Source: an uncultured Peptoniphilus sp.
GTDB lineage: Bacteria; Bacillota; Clostridia; Tissierellales; Peptoniphilaceae
Direction: 5' to 3'
DNA: 33,683 nucleotides
Assembly (NCBI GenBank): GCA_902489255.1
Contig: CABTZF010000020.1
Coordinates: 1-33,683, forward strand
Made by a program: the position numbers and the translations under genes. Under the pieces are notes generated by a model that saw only the letters and a list, made by a program, of their open reading frames with translations, searched no databases and was not told the DNA's origin. Every line of letters starts with the position of its first letter. The first letter of the stretch is position 1. Shown in pieces: positions 6,481 to 13,964 of the stretch.

Positions 6481-7878
6481 TTGAAAAAAAATATAGTACT
6501 TGATTATTTTGAAAAGTTTGCAAAAATACCAAGAGGATCCGGAAATGAAAAAGAAATTTCGGATTATCTGGTAAAGTTGGCCCAAGAAAAGGGATACACT
6601 GCCCAACAAGATCAAACATTAAATGTAATAATAAATGTGCCTGCGAGTGTGGGATGTGAAAATAAAAAAAGATTGATTTTACAAGGTCATATGGATATGG
6701 TTTGTGAAAAAAAACAAGATTCAAATCACAACTTTCTCAAAGACCCTATAAAACTTATTTATGAAGGTGATAAACTCCATGCTGACGGCACAACGCTCGG
6801 TGCAGATGATGGAATCGGTCTTGCAACAGCCTTTGCCCTTGCAGAAGAAATAAATCACGGACCCCTTACAATAATAGCTACTGTGTCTGAGGAAACTGAT
6901 ATGCACGGAGCTAAAAATCTTGATGCAAAATTCCTTCAAGGTTCATATCTTATAAATATAGATTCAGAAGATGAAGGAATTCTTACAATGGCTGCCGCAG
7001 GCGGAGAACAATATCAAGTCATATTTAATCCCCAATATGAAGATTTTGACGGAGAAGTTTTGTCAATAGAATTTTCAGGCTTGGAAGGCGGTCATTCAGG
7101 TGTTGAAATTGATAAAAATAGGGGCAATATGATTAAAATTATTGCCGAATTTATTGATAAAGTTGACGGTCGAATTGCAGAAATAAATAGCGGTACTAAA
7201 GATAATGCTATACCAAGAGAAGGGAAACTTTTGATTGATGCCGACAGAGATCTTGCTGATAAAATAATTAGTGAACTTGTTGATAAATATGAAAATTTAG
7301 ATGGTGATTTTACCGTTACTTGCTCTAAAGATTTTTATAAGGGAAAAATCCAAAATAAAAATTCTTCAAAAAATTTAGCCAAACTTTTATTAGACCTGCC
7401 GACCGGTGTCAAATCCTATACGGATGAAAGCAGGAAATTTTTAGAATCTTCTTCAAATCTTGCAATTATAAGAAGATATGAAAATGACCCCCAAAAGTAT
7501 GAGATTAAAGATTCTATGAGATTTATCAAATCTTCACTTTTGAAAGATTTTGAAAATATATTTATAGATATATCCAAAAATTATGATGTTGAAATTAATT
7601 TTATAAATTATTATCCTGAATGGGAGTTTAAAGAAGAATCTCCCTTAAGGGAAATAGTTAAAAAATATTATAAAATTAATTATAATAAAGATATGGAACT
7701 TGCCATCATCCATGGCGGGCTTGAATGTGGAGTTTTTTACAAGAAAAATCCAAAACTTGATATAGTTTCCATCGGTCCTGATGTGAGTGGAGCTCATACG
7801 CCAAAAGAAACAACATATTTAGGTTCAATTGAAAGGGTATATAAGCATCTAAAAGATGTTGTAGAGAATTTAGATTAA
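6481..7878 (+). CDS. pepD: Aminoacyl-histidine dipeptidase (peptidase D, M20C family)
   Basis: 465-residue zinc exopeptidase that splits Xaa-His and other dipeptides in the cytoplasm. Metal-site motifs are LQGHMDM (His70, Asp72), TTLGADDGIGL (Asp109), VSEETDMHGA (Glu137/138), NIDSEDEG (Asp161) and SGAHTPKE near the C-terminus. A lid domain insertion spans roughly residues 190-380. The start is TTG at 6481, supported by AGGTGA (6471-6476) overlapping the tyrS stop and by the usual family N-terminus. It shares the tyrS promoter and T-box, which would tie peptide breakdown to tyrosyl-tRNA status. A strong hairpin follows. Confidence 0.94.
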   Translation: MKKNIVLDYFEKFAKIPRGSGNEKEISDYLVKLAQEKGYTAQQDQTLNVIINVPASVGCENKKRLILQGHMDMVCEKKQDSNHNFLKDPIKLIYEGDKLHADGTTLGADDGIGLATAFALAEEINHGPLTIIATVSEETDMHGAKNLDAKFLQGSYLINIDSEDEGILTMAAAGGEQYQVIFNPQYEDFDGEVLSIEFSGLEGGHSGVEIDKNRGNMIKIIAEFIDKVDGRIAEINSGTKDNAIPREGKLLIDADRDLADKIISELVDKYENLDGDFTVTCSKDFYKGKIQNKNSSKNLAKLLLDLPTGVKSYTDESRKFLESSSNLAIIRRYENDPQKYEIKDSMRFIKSSLLKDFENIFIDISKNYDVEINFINYYPEWEFKEESPLREIVKKYYKINYNKDMELAIIHGGLECGVFYKKNPKLDIVSIGPDVSGAHTPKETTYLGSIERVYKHLKDVVENLD

Positions 7879-7911
7879 TAATTTACCAAAAAAATTATAT
7901 TCTATGTTATT

Positions 7912-7950
7912 AAAAAATCTGCCGGACAGAAAGTTTTCGGCAGATTTTTT
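7912..7950. terminator. Bidirectional terminator between pepD and gdhA
   Basis: Arms AAAAAATCTGCCG (7912-7924) and CGGCAGATTTTTT (7938-7950) pair perfectly over 13 bp with T-runs in both directions. It ends tyrS-pepD and backs up the gdhA terminator. Confidence 0.88.
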
Positions 7951-7974
7951 ATATTGCATACTTTAAAAGTTCAT

Positions 7975-8000
7975 AAAAAAAGAGATCGCAAAACGATCCC
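7975..8000 (-). terminator. Terminator of gdhA
   Basis: Minus strand: GGGATCG, 5-nt loop, CGATCTC (one G-U pair), then seven T (7975-7981). It starts about 28 bp after the gdhA stop. Confidence 0.82.
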
Positions 8001-8028
8001 TTTTAATTAATCTAATTTAAGGTTGGAA

Positions 8029-9294
8029 TTAATACCATCCTCTTAATTTCATAGCTTTAGCTACTGATTGAATTGCATACATATAAACAGCTTCTCTTGG
8101 AGTTACTTTGTATTCATCAGCTACTCCGAATACGCCGTTGATAGCTTTCATCATATCAGCTTCTTGTTTTCCTTCAACTTCTTCTTCAGTCCAGTAATAT
8201 CCGTATTGGTTTTGTACCCATTCATAGTAAGATACAAGAACTCCGCCTGAGTTAGTTAAAATATCCGGTACTAGTGGAATATTAACTTCAGCAAGTCCCT
8301 TATCTCCTTCTGGAGTTGTTGGGCCGTTAGCAGCTTCACAAACTAATTTAACATTAAGTTTTTTAGCAACATCATAAGTGATTACATTTTCAAGAGCTGC
8401 CGGTACTAAAATGTCATATTTTCCAGTCCAGAATTGTTCATCAGAAATTTCTTTTGCTCCTGGGAATCCTAATACTGTACGGTGTTCGTTCTTGTAAGCA
8501 AATAATTCTTCAAAGTTAAGTCCGTTTTCGTTATAAAGAGCAAAGTTTCCTTTTGATTTATCCCATTCAGCAAGAGCAACAACTTTTGCACCTTGTCTGA
8601 TAATGTTTTTAACTGTGAAAGTACCAACATTACCGAAACCTTGAACAGCTACTTTAGCACCCTTCATTTCGATGCCGTATCTCTTAGCAGATTCTCTAAC
8701 TACGATAGAAACACCAAATCCAGTTGCTTCATTTCTTCCTTGAGATCCACCAAATTCTACCGGTTTACCAGTAATGCATCCAAGGTCCATTCTTTCGCCG
8801 TTAAGTTTGATATATTCATCCATCATCCAAGACATGATTTGTCCGTTAGTGTTAACGTCTGGTGCAGGAATATCAATTCTGTCGCCTAAATATCTATATA
8901 GACCTCTAATATATCCTCTAGATAATTGTTCTAATTCTCTTTGAGATAATTCAGAAGGATCAACACAGATTCCACCTTTTCCTCCACCATATGGAAGACC
9001 TAATGCTCCGCCTTTGAAAGTCATCCAAAGAGAAAGAGCTTTAACTTCGTCAGCATTTACGTTTGGATGGAAACGAACTCCGCCCTTAGCAGGACCTACT
9101 GCAGAACTGTGAGCAGCTCTCCAACCTTTAAAAGTTTTAAGAGATCCGTCATCCATTTTTACTGGAATCTTAATTTCAATTACTCTTTGAGGTTCTTTTA
9201 ATAATTCATAAACTGCTGGATCTTCTCCAAGTTTTTCACAAGCATTTTTAACTTTTGCTTGAGCTGATAGTAATGGATTTAAAATATCTGTCAT
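8029..9294 (-). CDS. gdhA: NAD-type glutamate dehydrogenase
   Basis: 421 residues, typical of the hexameric family. It interconverts glutamate and 2-oxoglutarate plus ammonia. Substrate-site residues are GPAKGGVRF (Lys70), Lys94, PYGGGKGG (Lys106) and APDVNTN (Asp146); the dinucleotide fold has GFGNVG at 219-224. In amino-acid-fermenting anaerobes this enzyme opens glutamate catabolism, and the Peptoniphilus enzyme is of this type; the catabolic direction here is inference. The start has AAGGAG about 11 bases upstream. It is a single-gene unit with its own promoter and terminator. Its wobble choices and even composition suggest high expression, which is a visual impression only. Confidence 0.96.
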   Translation of the reverse strand: MTDILNPLLSAQAKVKNACEKLGEDPAVYELLKEPQRVIEIKIPVKMDDGSLKTFKGWRAAHSSAVGPAKGGVRFHPNVNADEVKALSLWMTFKGGALGLPYGGGKGGICVDPSELSQRELEQLSRGYIRGLYRYLGDRIDIPAPDVNTNGQIMSWMMDEYIKLNGERMDLGCITGKPVEFGGSQGRNEATGFGVSIVVRESAKRYGIEMKGAKVAVQGFGNVGTFTVKNIIRQGAKVVALAEWDKSKGNFALYNENGLNFEELFAYKNEHRTVLGFPGAKEISDEQFWTGKYDILVPAALENVITYDVAKKLNVKLVCEAANGPTTPEGDKGLAEVNIPLVPDILTNSGGVLVSYYEWVQNQYGYYWTEEEVEGKQEADMMKAINGVFGVADEYKVTPREAVYMYAIQSVAKAMKLRGWY

Positions 9295-9346
9295 TTTTAT
9301 ACACTCTCCTTATCTATGTATTGTGTTAACAATTCCATACAATTAA

Positions 9347-9375
9347 ATTATAACACACGTATATTCCCTTTTCAA
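9347..9375 (-). promoter_or_regulatory. Sigma-A promoter of gdhA
   Basis: Minus strand: TTGAAA (9370-9375), a 17-bp spacer, TATAAT (9347-9352). The untranslated leader would be about 45 nt. Confidence 0.78.
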
Positions 9376-9815
9376 GTTGGCTTGTCAATTTTACGTTTTT
9401 TCAGCTTTTTTTGATAATTTTTTCCGTTTCTTAGTTATACTTTTTTAGTTTCTTATAATTTAGTAAATATTCTATCTGCTGTTATAAATTGATATTAGCA
9501 TTTATAAAAAATTCAGGCTAAAATTTTTTTGAAATTTTTACATTATTATATAGTTGTAATTCATACATTACAATCAGCTTATGCATATAGATGTTGAAGT
9601 ATTATAATTCTTTAAGTCTTCGTTAAATGAAATTTTTAAGAGAACTTTTCTTAAAAGATTCTCGGTTATTCTCGTAGGAAACCTTCTTATAGCTTGTGAT
9701 TGTTAGAAGTGTGGTTAATGATTTTGATCCCAAGTTCTTTCTGGTTTTATCTAATACTTTTGAAATTGCTTGAAACGGATTTAAGTCAATAAATTATTAG
9801 ATTTTAGTCGGCTTC
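9376..9815. other. 440-bp gap with a possible decayed coding fragment
   Basis: No complete gene. On the minus strand, 9793 down to 9623 is open for 56 codons with a natural-looking composition (contains NPFQAISKVLDKTRKNLGSK) but has no good start codon or ribosome-binding site, and two stops lie directly upstream. It may be the tail of a lost gene. The remainder (9376-9620) is A+T-rich and shows nothing I recognise. Confidence 0.35.
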
Positions 9816-11135
9816 TTACTTTTGTGAAGGTAATATTTTCAGAGCTGCCTTTAATATCCTTTTATCCTTAACTGCCAAGACTGTGAGTAATACACCGTTT
9901 GCCTTTACTTGCAGCTTTTTCTTTTCATTTTCTTCCGGTATATAACCTAATTTTTCGATTATAAGTCCTGATATGGTTTCATGATTTTCTGAAAATAATT
10001 TTGTATTTAATTCTTCATTTATATCTTCTATTGACATAAAACCGTCTACCATATATTCATTTTGTCCTATTTTTTCAATCGTAGGTGTATTCCTATCATA
10101 TTCATCTTCAATCTCGCCTACAATCTCTTCAACTATATCTTCAACAGTTACCATGCCGGAAAAACCGCCATATTCATCTATCAAAATTGCAACATAATTC
10201 TTTGTTGTTTGTAATTCTTTCAAAAGTCTGTCAATTTTCTTAGTTTCAGGTACAAAGTAGGGCGTTTTCAGGCACCTGTCCAAATCAATATTTTTATAGT
10301 TATTTTTTGCATATTCTGTAAATAAATCTTTAATATATAAAGTTCCAATAATATTATCGGCGTTTTCCCTGTACACAGGCATCCTTGAGTAGCCAGTTGC
10401 AAGAATTTCCGATAGTGAATCTATGGTGAATTCATCATAGTCAACCATAAAAATAGCTGTCCTCGGTGTCATAATTTCATAGGCCATTTTATCATCAAAA
10501 TCCATAATATTAATAATCATGTCTTCTCCGGCAGAATTAATTACACCTGATTCTTGTGAAACTTTAATATATGATTTTAATTCTTCTTCCGAAATTTTTT
10601 CTTCCACATCTTCTGAATACTTACCTAAAAGTTTTAGTACCACAACAGTTGAGATGGATAGCAATTTTACAAAGGGTGCAAAAATTATTGATGCATATTT
10701 AACTGCATAGGCACTCCTCAGAGCAACTTTTTCTGCATTCCCTAAAGCTATTCTCTTGGGTACCAGTTCTCCAAATACCAGTGATATATATGACAAAACC
10801 ATGGTTATAATTATAAAAGAAATAGTGTTACCGTAACTTATATTCAACCCGTTAAGATAATCTCCAAAAACTCTTGATATAGAAGTTGCCGCAGATCCTG
10901 AGGAGAAAAATCCTGCAAGAGTTATAGCAACTTGAATTGTTGATAGAAATCTTGTGGAGTCCATAGAAATATCTAAAAGAGCCTTTGCTCTTTTATCGCC
11001 ATCTTCCGCCAAATTTTTAATTCTATTTTTGTTAGTTGAAACCATTGCCATTTCCGCTGATGCAAAAAAAGCATTTATCATTGTTAAAATTACTATTAAA
11101 AATAATTTTGCCCATAAGGCGACGCCATCGTCCAT
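9816..11135 (-). CDS. CNNM/CorC-family membrane protein (hemolysin-like, possible magnesium/cobalt transport)
   Basis: 439 residues with the standard three-part layout. Residues 1 to about 195 are the DUF21/CNNM membrane domain: N-terminal helix about 9-25, the conserved FFASAEMAMVS segment, then further helices. A pair of CBS domains follows (about 205-330: IMTPRTAIFMVDYDE, YSRMPVY, GTLYIKD, YVAILIDEYGGFSGMVTVEDI). Last comes a CorC_HlyC domain (about 345-430). Members are linked to magnesium or cobalt export and salt tolerance; the hemolysin label is historical. The ATG has GGAGGA seven bases upstream. It is monocistronic and divergent from the zinc-ribbon gene. The transported ion cannot be read from sequence. 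Confidence 0.92.
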   Translation of the reverse strand: MDDGVALWAKLFLIVILTMINAFFASAEMAMVSTNKNRIKNLAEDGDKRAKALLDISMDSTRFLSTIQVAITLAGFFSSGSAATSISRVFGDYLNGLNISYGNTISFIIITMVLSYISLVFGELVPKRIALGNAEKVALRSAYAVKYASIIFAPFVKLLSISTVVVLKLLGKYSEDVEEKISEEELKSYIKVSQESGVINSAGEDMIINIMDFDDKMAYEIMTPRTAIFMVDYDEFTIDSLSEILATGYSRMPVYRENADNIIGTLYIKDLFTEYAKNNYKNIDLDRCLKTPYFVPETKKIDRLLKELQTTKNYVAILIDEYGGFSGMVTVEDIVEEIVGEIEDEYDRNTPTIEKIGQNEYMVDGFMSIEDINEELNTKLFSENHETISGLIIEKLGYIPEENEKKKLQVKANGVLLTVLAVKDKRILKAALKILPSQK

Positions 11136-11264
11136 TAATATTCCTCCAATTAATTTTAGCTTTATTATACCAAGAAAATATAGAAGTTTCTATATTTTTA
11201 GCTAATGTTATGTACTGTAATATATATTTAATAATATTTTGGGTATAAATAGTTCGGTGATTGA

Positions 11265-11636
11265 ATGTTTTTTATAATTAGTCTGAATAATGTTGAAAAA
11301 AACTTGGATTATATGGGTCCGCTATTTATTCATTCCTGCTCTAAATATGGTCGCTACCGGGTCTTTGTATCTTTCAGAGAACTTTCTTTCTTTTTTATAC
11401 CTATCTTTAAATGGGCCAAGAAATATTTTGTAAAAACCAGTTGCTGTGACAAAATTTATATACTTGATCCTTATATTGGTAAAAAAATAGAAAGAGGCGA
11501 AGATGTTTTAATTAAGGATGAAAATTTAGAAGAGATAAATACTTGTGAGGAAAATAGGCTTATGATTTGTAAAAATTGCAATTATAGGACCTACGAAAAT
11601 TTTACTTATTGTCCAAGATGCGGCAATAAATTTTAG
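11265..11636 (+). CDS. Small zinc-ribbon protein
   Basis: 123 residues. The N-terminal part (GRYRVFVSFRELSFFFIPIFKW, given here by position 29-50) and the TSCC pair followed by YILDPYIGKKIERGE match the layout of small zinc-ribbon proteins common in clostridia. The C-terminal zinc ribbon has Cys102, Cys105, Cys116 and Cys119 (CKNC and CPRCG). The ATG has CGGTGA four bases upstream. The next gene (DUF4230) begins 11 bp after the stop, so the two form a pair. The function of this family is not established. No transmembrane segment is evident beyond a short hydrophobic patch at 41-48. Confidence 0.8.
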   Translation: MFFIISLNNVEKNLDYMGPLFIHSCSKYGRYRVFVSFRELSFFFIPIFKWAKKYFVKTSCCDKIYILDPYIGKKIERGEDVLIKDENLEEINTCEENRLMICKNCNYRTYENFTYCPRCGNKF

Positions 11637-11647
11637 GAGTTGAAAAT

Positions 11648-12244
11648 TTGAAATATATTAGAAATAAAATTATATCATTGTTTGTTCTTATTTTATTAGT
11701 TGGCGGAGCTTTTTTTATTGGTATGAATAAAATGAAAAAAGACCTGACTCCAAATATCTCTTCAGCTTTAATATCTAATAAATTAGTGGCGGTTAAGGAG
11801 CTTACAACAGTTAAATATAACTATAGGAATATGGGACAGTTTGAAAATCAATCTACTTTTTACGGGTGGAAAGTTCCCTTCACAGATAAAAAATTTATTG
11901 TTACTTATGACGGTACCATAAGTGCCGGAGTTGATTTGGAAAATTTAGATATAAAAATCGATGCTCATACAATTAATATTAAAGTCCCTCAATCAAAAAT
12001 CTTATCCCATGAAATTGATGAAAAATCCATTAAAGTTTTTGATGAAAAAAATTCAATTTTTAATCCAATAAAGGTGGAAGACTATAAAGATTTTTCAGCC
12101 GACCAAAAAGAACTTGTTGAAAAAGATGCCCTGGATAAGGGTCTGTTACAAGAAGCTAATAACAAGGCATTAACAGCAATTAAAGATATTTTAAATGTTG
12201 ATGAATTATTAAGAGAATATGAAATTAAGGTAACTATGAAATAA
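11648..12244 (+). CDS. DUF4230 domain protein, membrane-anchored
   Basis: 198 residues. It has a basic start, one N-terminal membrane helix (about 9-26), and then an extracytoplasmic domain of the DUF4230 type: an ELTTVKYNYRNMG segment near residue 51, a VTYDGTISAGVDLENL segment near 86, and a long C-terminal helical part. The start codon ATG is two codons into a reading frame that opens at TTG; GGAGTTG precedes it. It is co-directional and 11 bp from the zinc-ribbon gene. The biochemical role of DUF4230 is unknown. The convergent EamA gene ends 19 bp further on. Confidence 0.8.
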   Translation: MKYIRNKIISLFVLILLVGGAFFIGMNKMKKDLTPNISSALISNKLVAVKELTTVKYNYRNMGQFENQSTFYGWKVPFTDKKFIVTYDGTISAGVDLENLDIKIDAHTINIKVPQSKILSHEIDEKSIKVFDEKNSIFNPIKVEDYKDFSADQKELVEKDALDKGLLQEANNKALTAIKDILNVDELLREYEIKVTMK

Positions 12245-12269
12245 AATTAAGAAGTTTTAGCCTTAATTT
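12244..12269. terminator. Weak convergent hairpin
   Basis: AAATTAAG (12244-12251) and CTTAATTT (12262-12269) pair perfectly around a 10-nt loop in the 18-bp gap between two convergent genes. The stem has only two G-C pairs, so its strength is doubtful. Confidence 0.3.
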
Positions 12270-13150
12270 ATTTCTTCTTGTGAATTATCGCTCTTATTAA
12301 TTATATAAATGGCTGCAAGAAGAATTAATATAACTGCAATAATTTGTTTAATGGTTAAAATTTCGTTCAGGAATAAAAACCCGGCAATTACGCTAACTAT
12401 TGGTTCTGCAGTAGATAAAATCCCTGTTTTAGTCGCCCCGATTTTTAAAACCGCTAATTGATACATTAAAGTTGCGCCCAAGGTCAAAAGAAAAGAATAA
12501 AAAAATAAAAAGCCCCAACCCTTAATATCAAACTGATAATTTATAGGGATTTTAAATATTATTGCATAGATCCCCGTAAGGATTGCTCCGACTAAATTTA
12601 CATAAAATAAACTCTTCATAATATTCATATAAGACATATTTGATTTTTCAACAATTATTGAATAAAATCCAAAGCAAAAAGCAGATAAGGCTGAAAGAAT
12701 TAGTCCACTTATTCCCCATACATCTTTAAAATCCGCCAATAAAAATACTCCTCCAAGAGAGAAAATTAAAGCAACTATTTCACTTTTTGTCGGTTTGTTT
12801 TTAAATATCAGGGACATAACTATAAAAATAATACAGGGATAAATAAAATGTATAGATTCTGCTGTTCCTACATCTAAATATTTATATGATGAAAAAAGTG
12901 TAATACTTGTTCCGCCAAAAAATATGCCCGCCAAACTCAGTTGAAACAAATCAGTCTTACTAACTTTCATGTCTAATTTTAAATAAAATTTACATAAAAT
13001 ATAAATTGGTATAAGCCAAAGCATCATCCTATAAAAGGATGCAGTTATAGGATTTACATCCAATAGTATTAGATATTTGGTCATAATTGGTGTTATGCCA
13101 AAAATTGTTGCTGATAAAATAGCATATATGTAACCTGACTTATTATTCAT
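12263..13150 (-). CDS. EamA-family (DMT superfamily) transporter
   Basis: 295 residues with about ten hydrophobic helices in two EamA repeats (roughly 5-140 and 150-285). Typical features are ATIFGITPIMTKYL in the first helix, the central GGVFLLA segment, and the second-repeat end STAEPIVSVIAGFLFLNE. These proteins export or import small metabolites such as amino acids or drugs; the substrate cannot be predicted here. The ATG has GGAGGA three bases upstream. It is a single gene, convergent with the DUF4230 gene, and its stop lies inside the weak hairpin. Confidence 0.92.
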   Translation of the reverse strand: MNNKSGYIYAILSATIFGITPIMTKYLILLDVNPITASFYRMMLWLIPIYILCKFYLKLDMKVSKTDLFQLSLAGIFFGGTSITLFSSYKYLDVGTAESIHFIYPCIIFIVMSLIFKNKPTKSEIVALIFSLGGVFLLADFKDVWGISGLILSALSAFCFGFYSIIVEKSNMSYMNIMKSLFYVNLVGAILTGIYAIIFKIPINYQFDIKGWGFLFFYSFLLTLGATLMYQLAVLKIGATKTGILSTAEPIVSVIAGFLFLNEILTIKQIIAVILILLAAIYIINKSDNSQEEIN

Positions 13151-13242
13151 AATTCCTCCCGAATATAAAATTCTAAATTACATACTACTACTAATTTAAT
13201 AAAAATACCAATTTTTCTCGGAAAGTAATTATTTTACAGCAT

Positions 13243-13265
13243 AAAAAAAGGTGCCTAAGCACCTT
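13243..13265 (-). terminator. Terminator of hpf
   Basis: Minus strand: AAGGTGC, loop TTAG, GCACCTT, then a T-run. It sits 8 bp beyond the hpf stop. Confidence 0.87.
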
Positions 13266-13273
13266 ATATACGA

Positions 13274-13804
13274 TTAATTTTCCACTTCAATAACTCCATA
13301 ATTTCCATCGCTTCTCTTATAAGCAACTTCAATTTTGTCATTGTCAAAATTTTTAAAAATGAAAAAATTATGATTTAATAATTCCATTTGAAGTAAGGCT
13401 TCTTCTTCATGCATTGGCCTTAAAGTAAAAGTTTTTCTTCTAATAACTTTCTTGTCTTCTTCTTTTTGTTCAGGTTCACTATCAAAATTATCAAATCTTA
13501 TTGTTTGAGTATTTTGATATCTTTTTTTCAGTCTGGTCTTGTACTTTCTTATTTGTCTTTCAAGAACATCTACCGCTTTATCAATTGAAGCAAACATATC
13601 AGATGTAGTTTCTTCAGCTCTTAATATGGTTCCCGGTAAAAATATTGTTACTTCAACCTTTTGGCCTTTTTTTTGTGTTGAAAATACGGCTCTTGCTTTA
13701 ATTTCTTCCGCAAAATATTTGTCTAATTTGGAAAACTTTTTTTCTGCTTGGTTTTTTAAACCTTCTTTTAATTCCATATTTTTTCCAACTAATTCTAGTA
13801 ACAT
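13274..13804 (-). CDS. hpf: Ribosome hibernation promoting factor, long form
   Basis: The S30AE domain (residues 1 to about 105, starting MLLELVGKNMEL) binds the 30S decoding region. A charged linker (about 106-120) and the C-terminal dimerisation domain (from RKTFTLRPMHEEEALLQMEL, through FFIFKN, to DGNYGVIEV) join two ribosomes into inactive 100S particles. I place the start at ATG 13802-13804 (176 residues). The upstream GTG at 13811-13813 overlaps the ribosome-binding site AAAGGGG, whereas the ATG is 8 bases from it. It stands alone with its own terminator and is divergent from the 571-residue gene. Confidence 0.95.
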   Translation of the reverse strand: MLLELVGKNMELKEGLKNQAEKKFSKLDKYFAEEIKARAVFSTQKKGQKVEVTIFLPGTILRAEETTSDMFASIDKAVDVLERQIRKYKTRLKKRYQNTQTIRFDNFDSEPEQKEEDKKVIRRKTFTLRPMHEEEALLQMELLNHNFFIFKNFDNDKIEVAYKRSDGNYGVIEVEN

Positions 13805-13879
13805 ATAATACACCCCTTTACATTTCTCTTATATATTAATTACCCATTTTTAATAATTTAATTCTTAATTTTCTTTTAA

Positions 13880-13908
13880 TATACATTTTAAAAAAATATT
13901 GGTATAAT
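13880..13908 (+). promoter_or_regulatory. Possible promoter of the 571-residue gene
   Basis: TATAAT at 13903-13908 with a weak -35 (TATACA, 13880-13885) at 17-bp spacing. A good ribosome-binding site, AGGGTGG, precedes the start codon at 13965. Confidence 0.4.
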
Positions 13909-13964
13909 CTTCTAATGAATACATTAATTGCGAATATGCTCATGTAAAAAAATAGGGTGGAATT

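Noticed and set aside
9321..9344. GTTAAC-centred palindrome near the gdhA start as a Rex operator
   Set aside because: The half-sites abut with no central spacer, unlike the TTGTnAnnnnTnACAA layout of Rex.
13805..13813. GTG start for hpf
   Set aside because: It overlaps the ribosome-binding site; the ATG at 13802-13804 has correct spacing and matches the family N-terminus.
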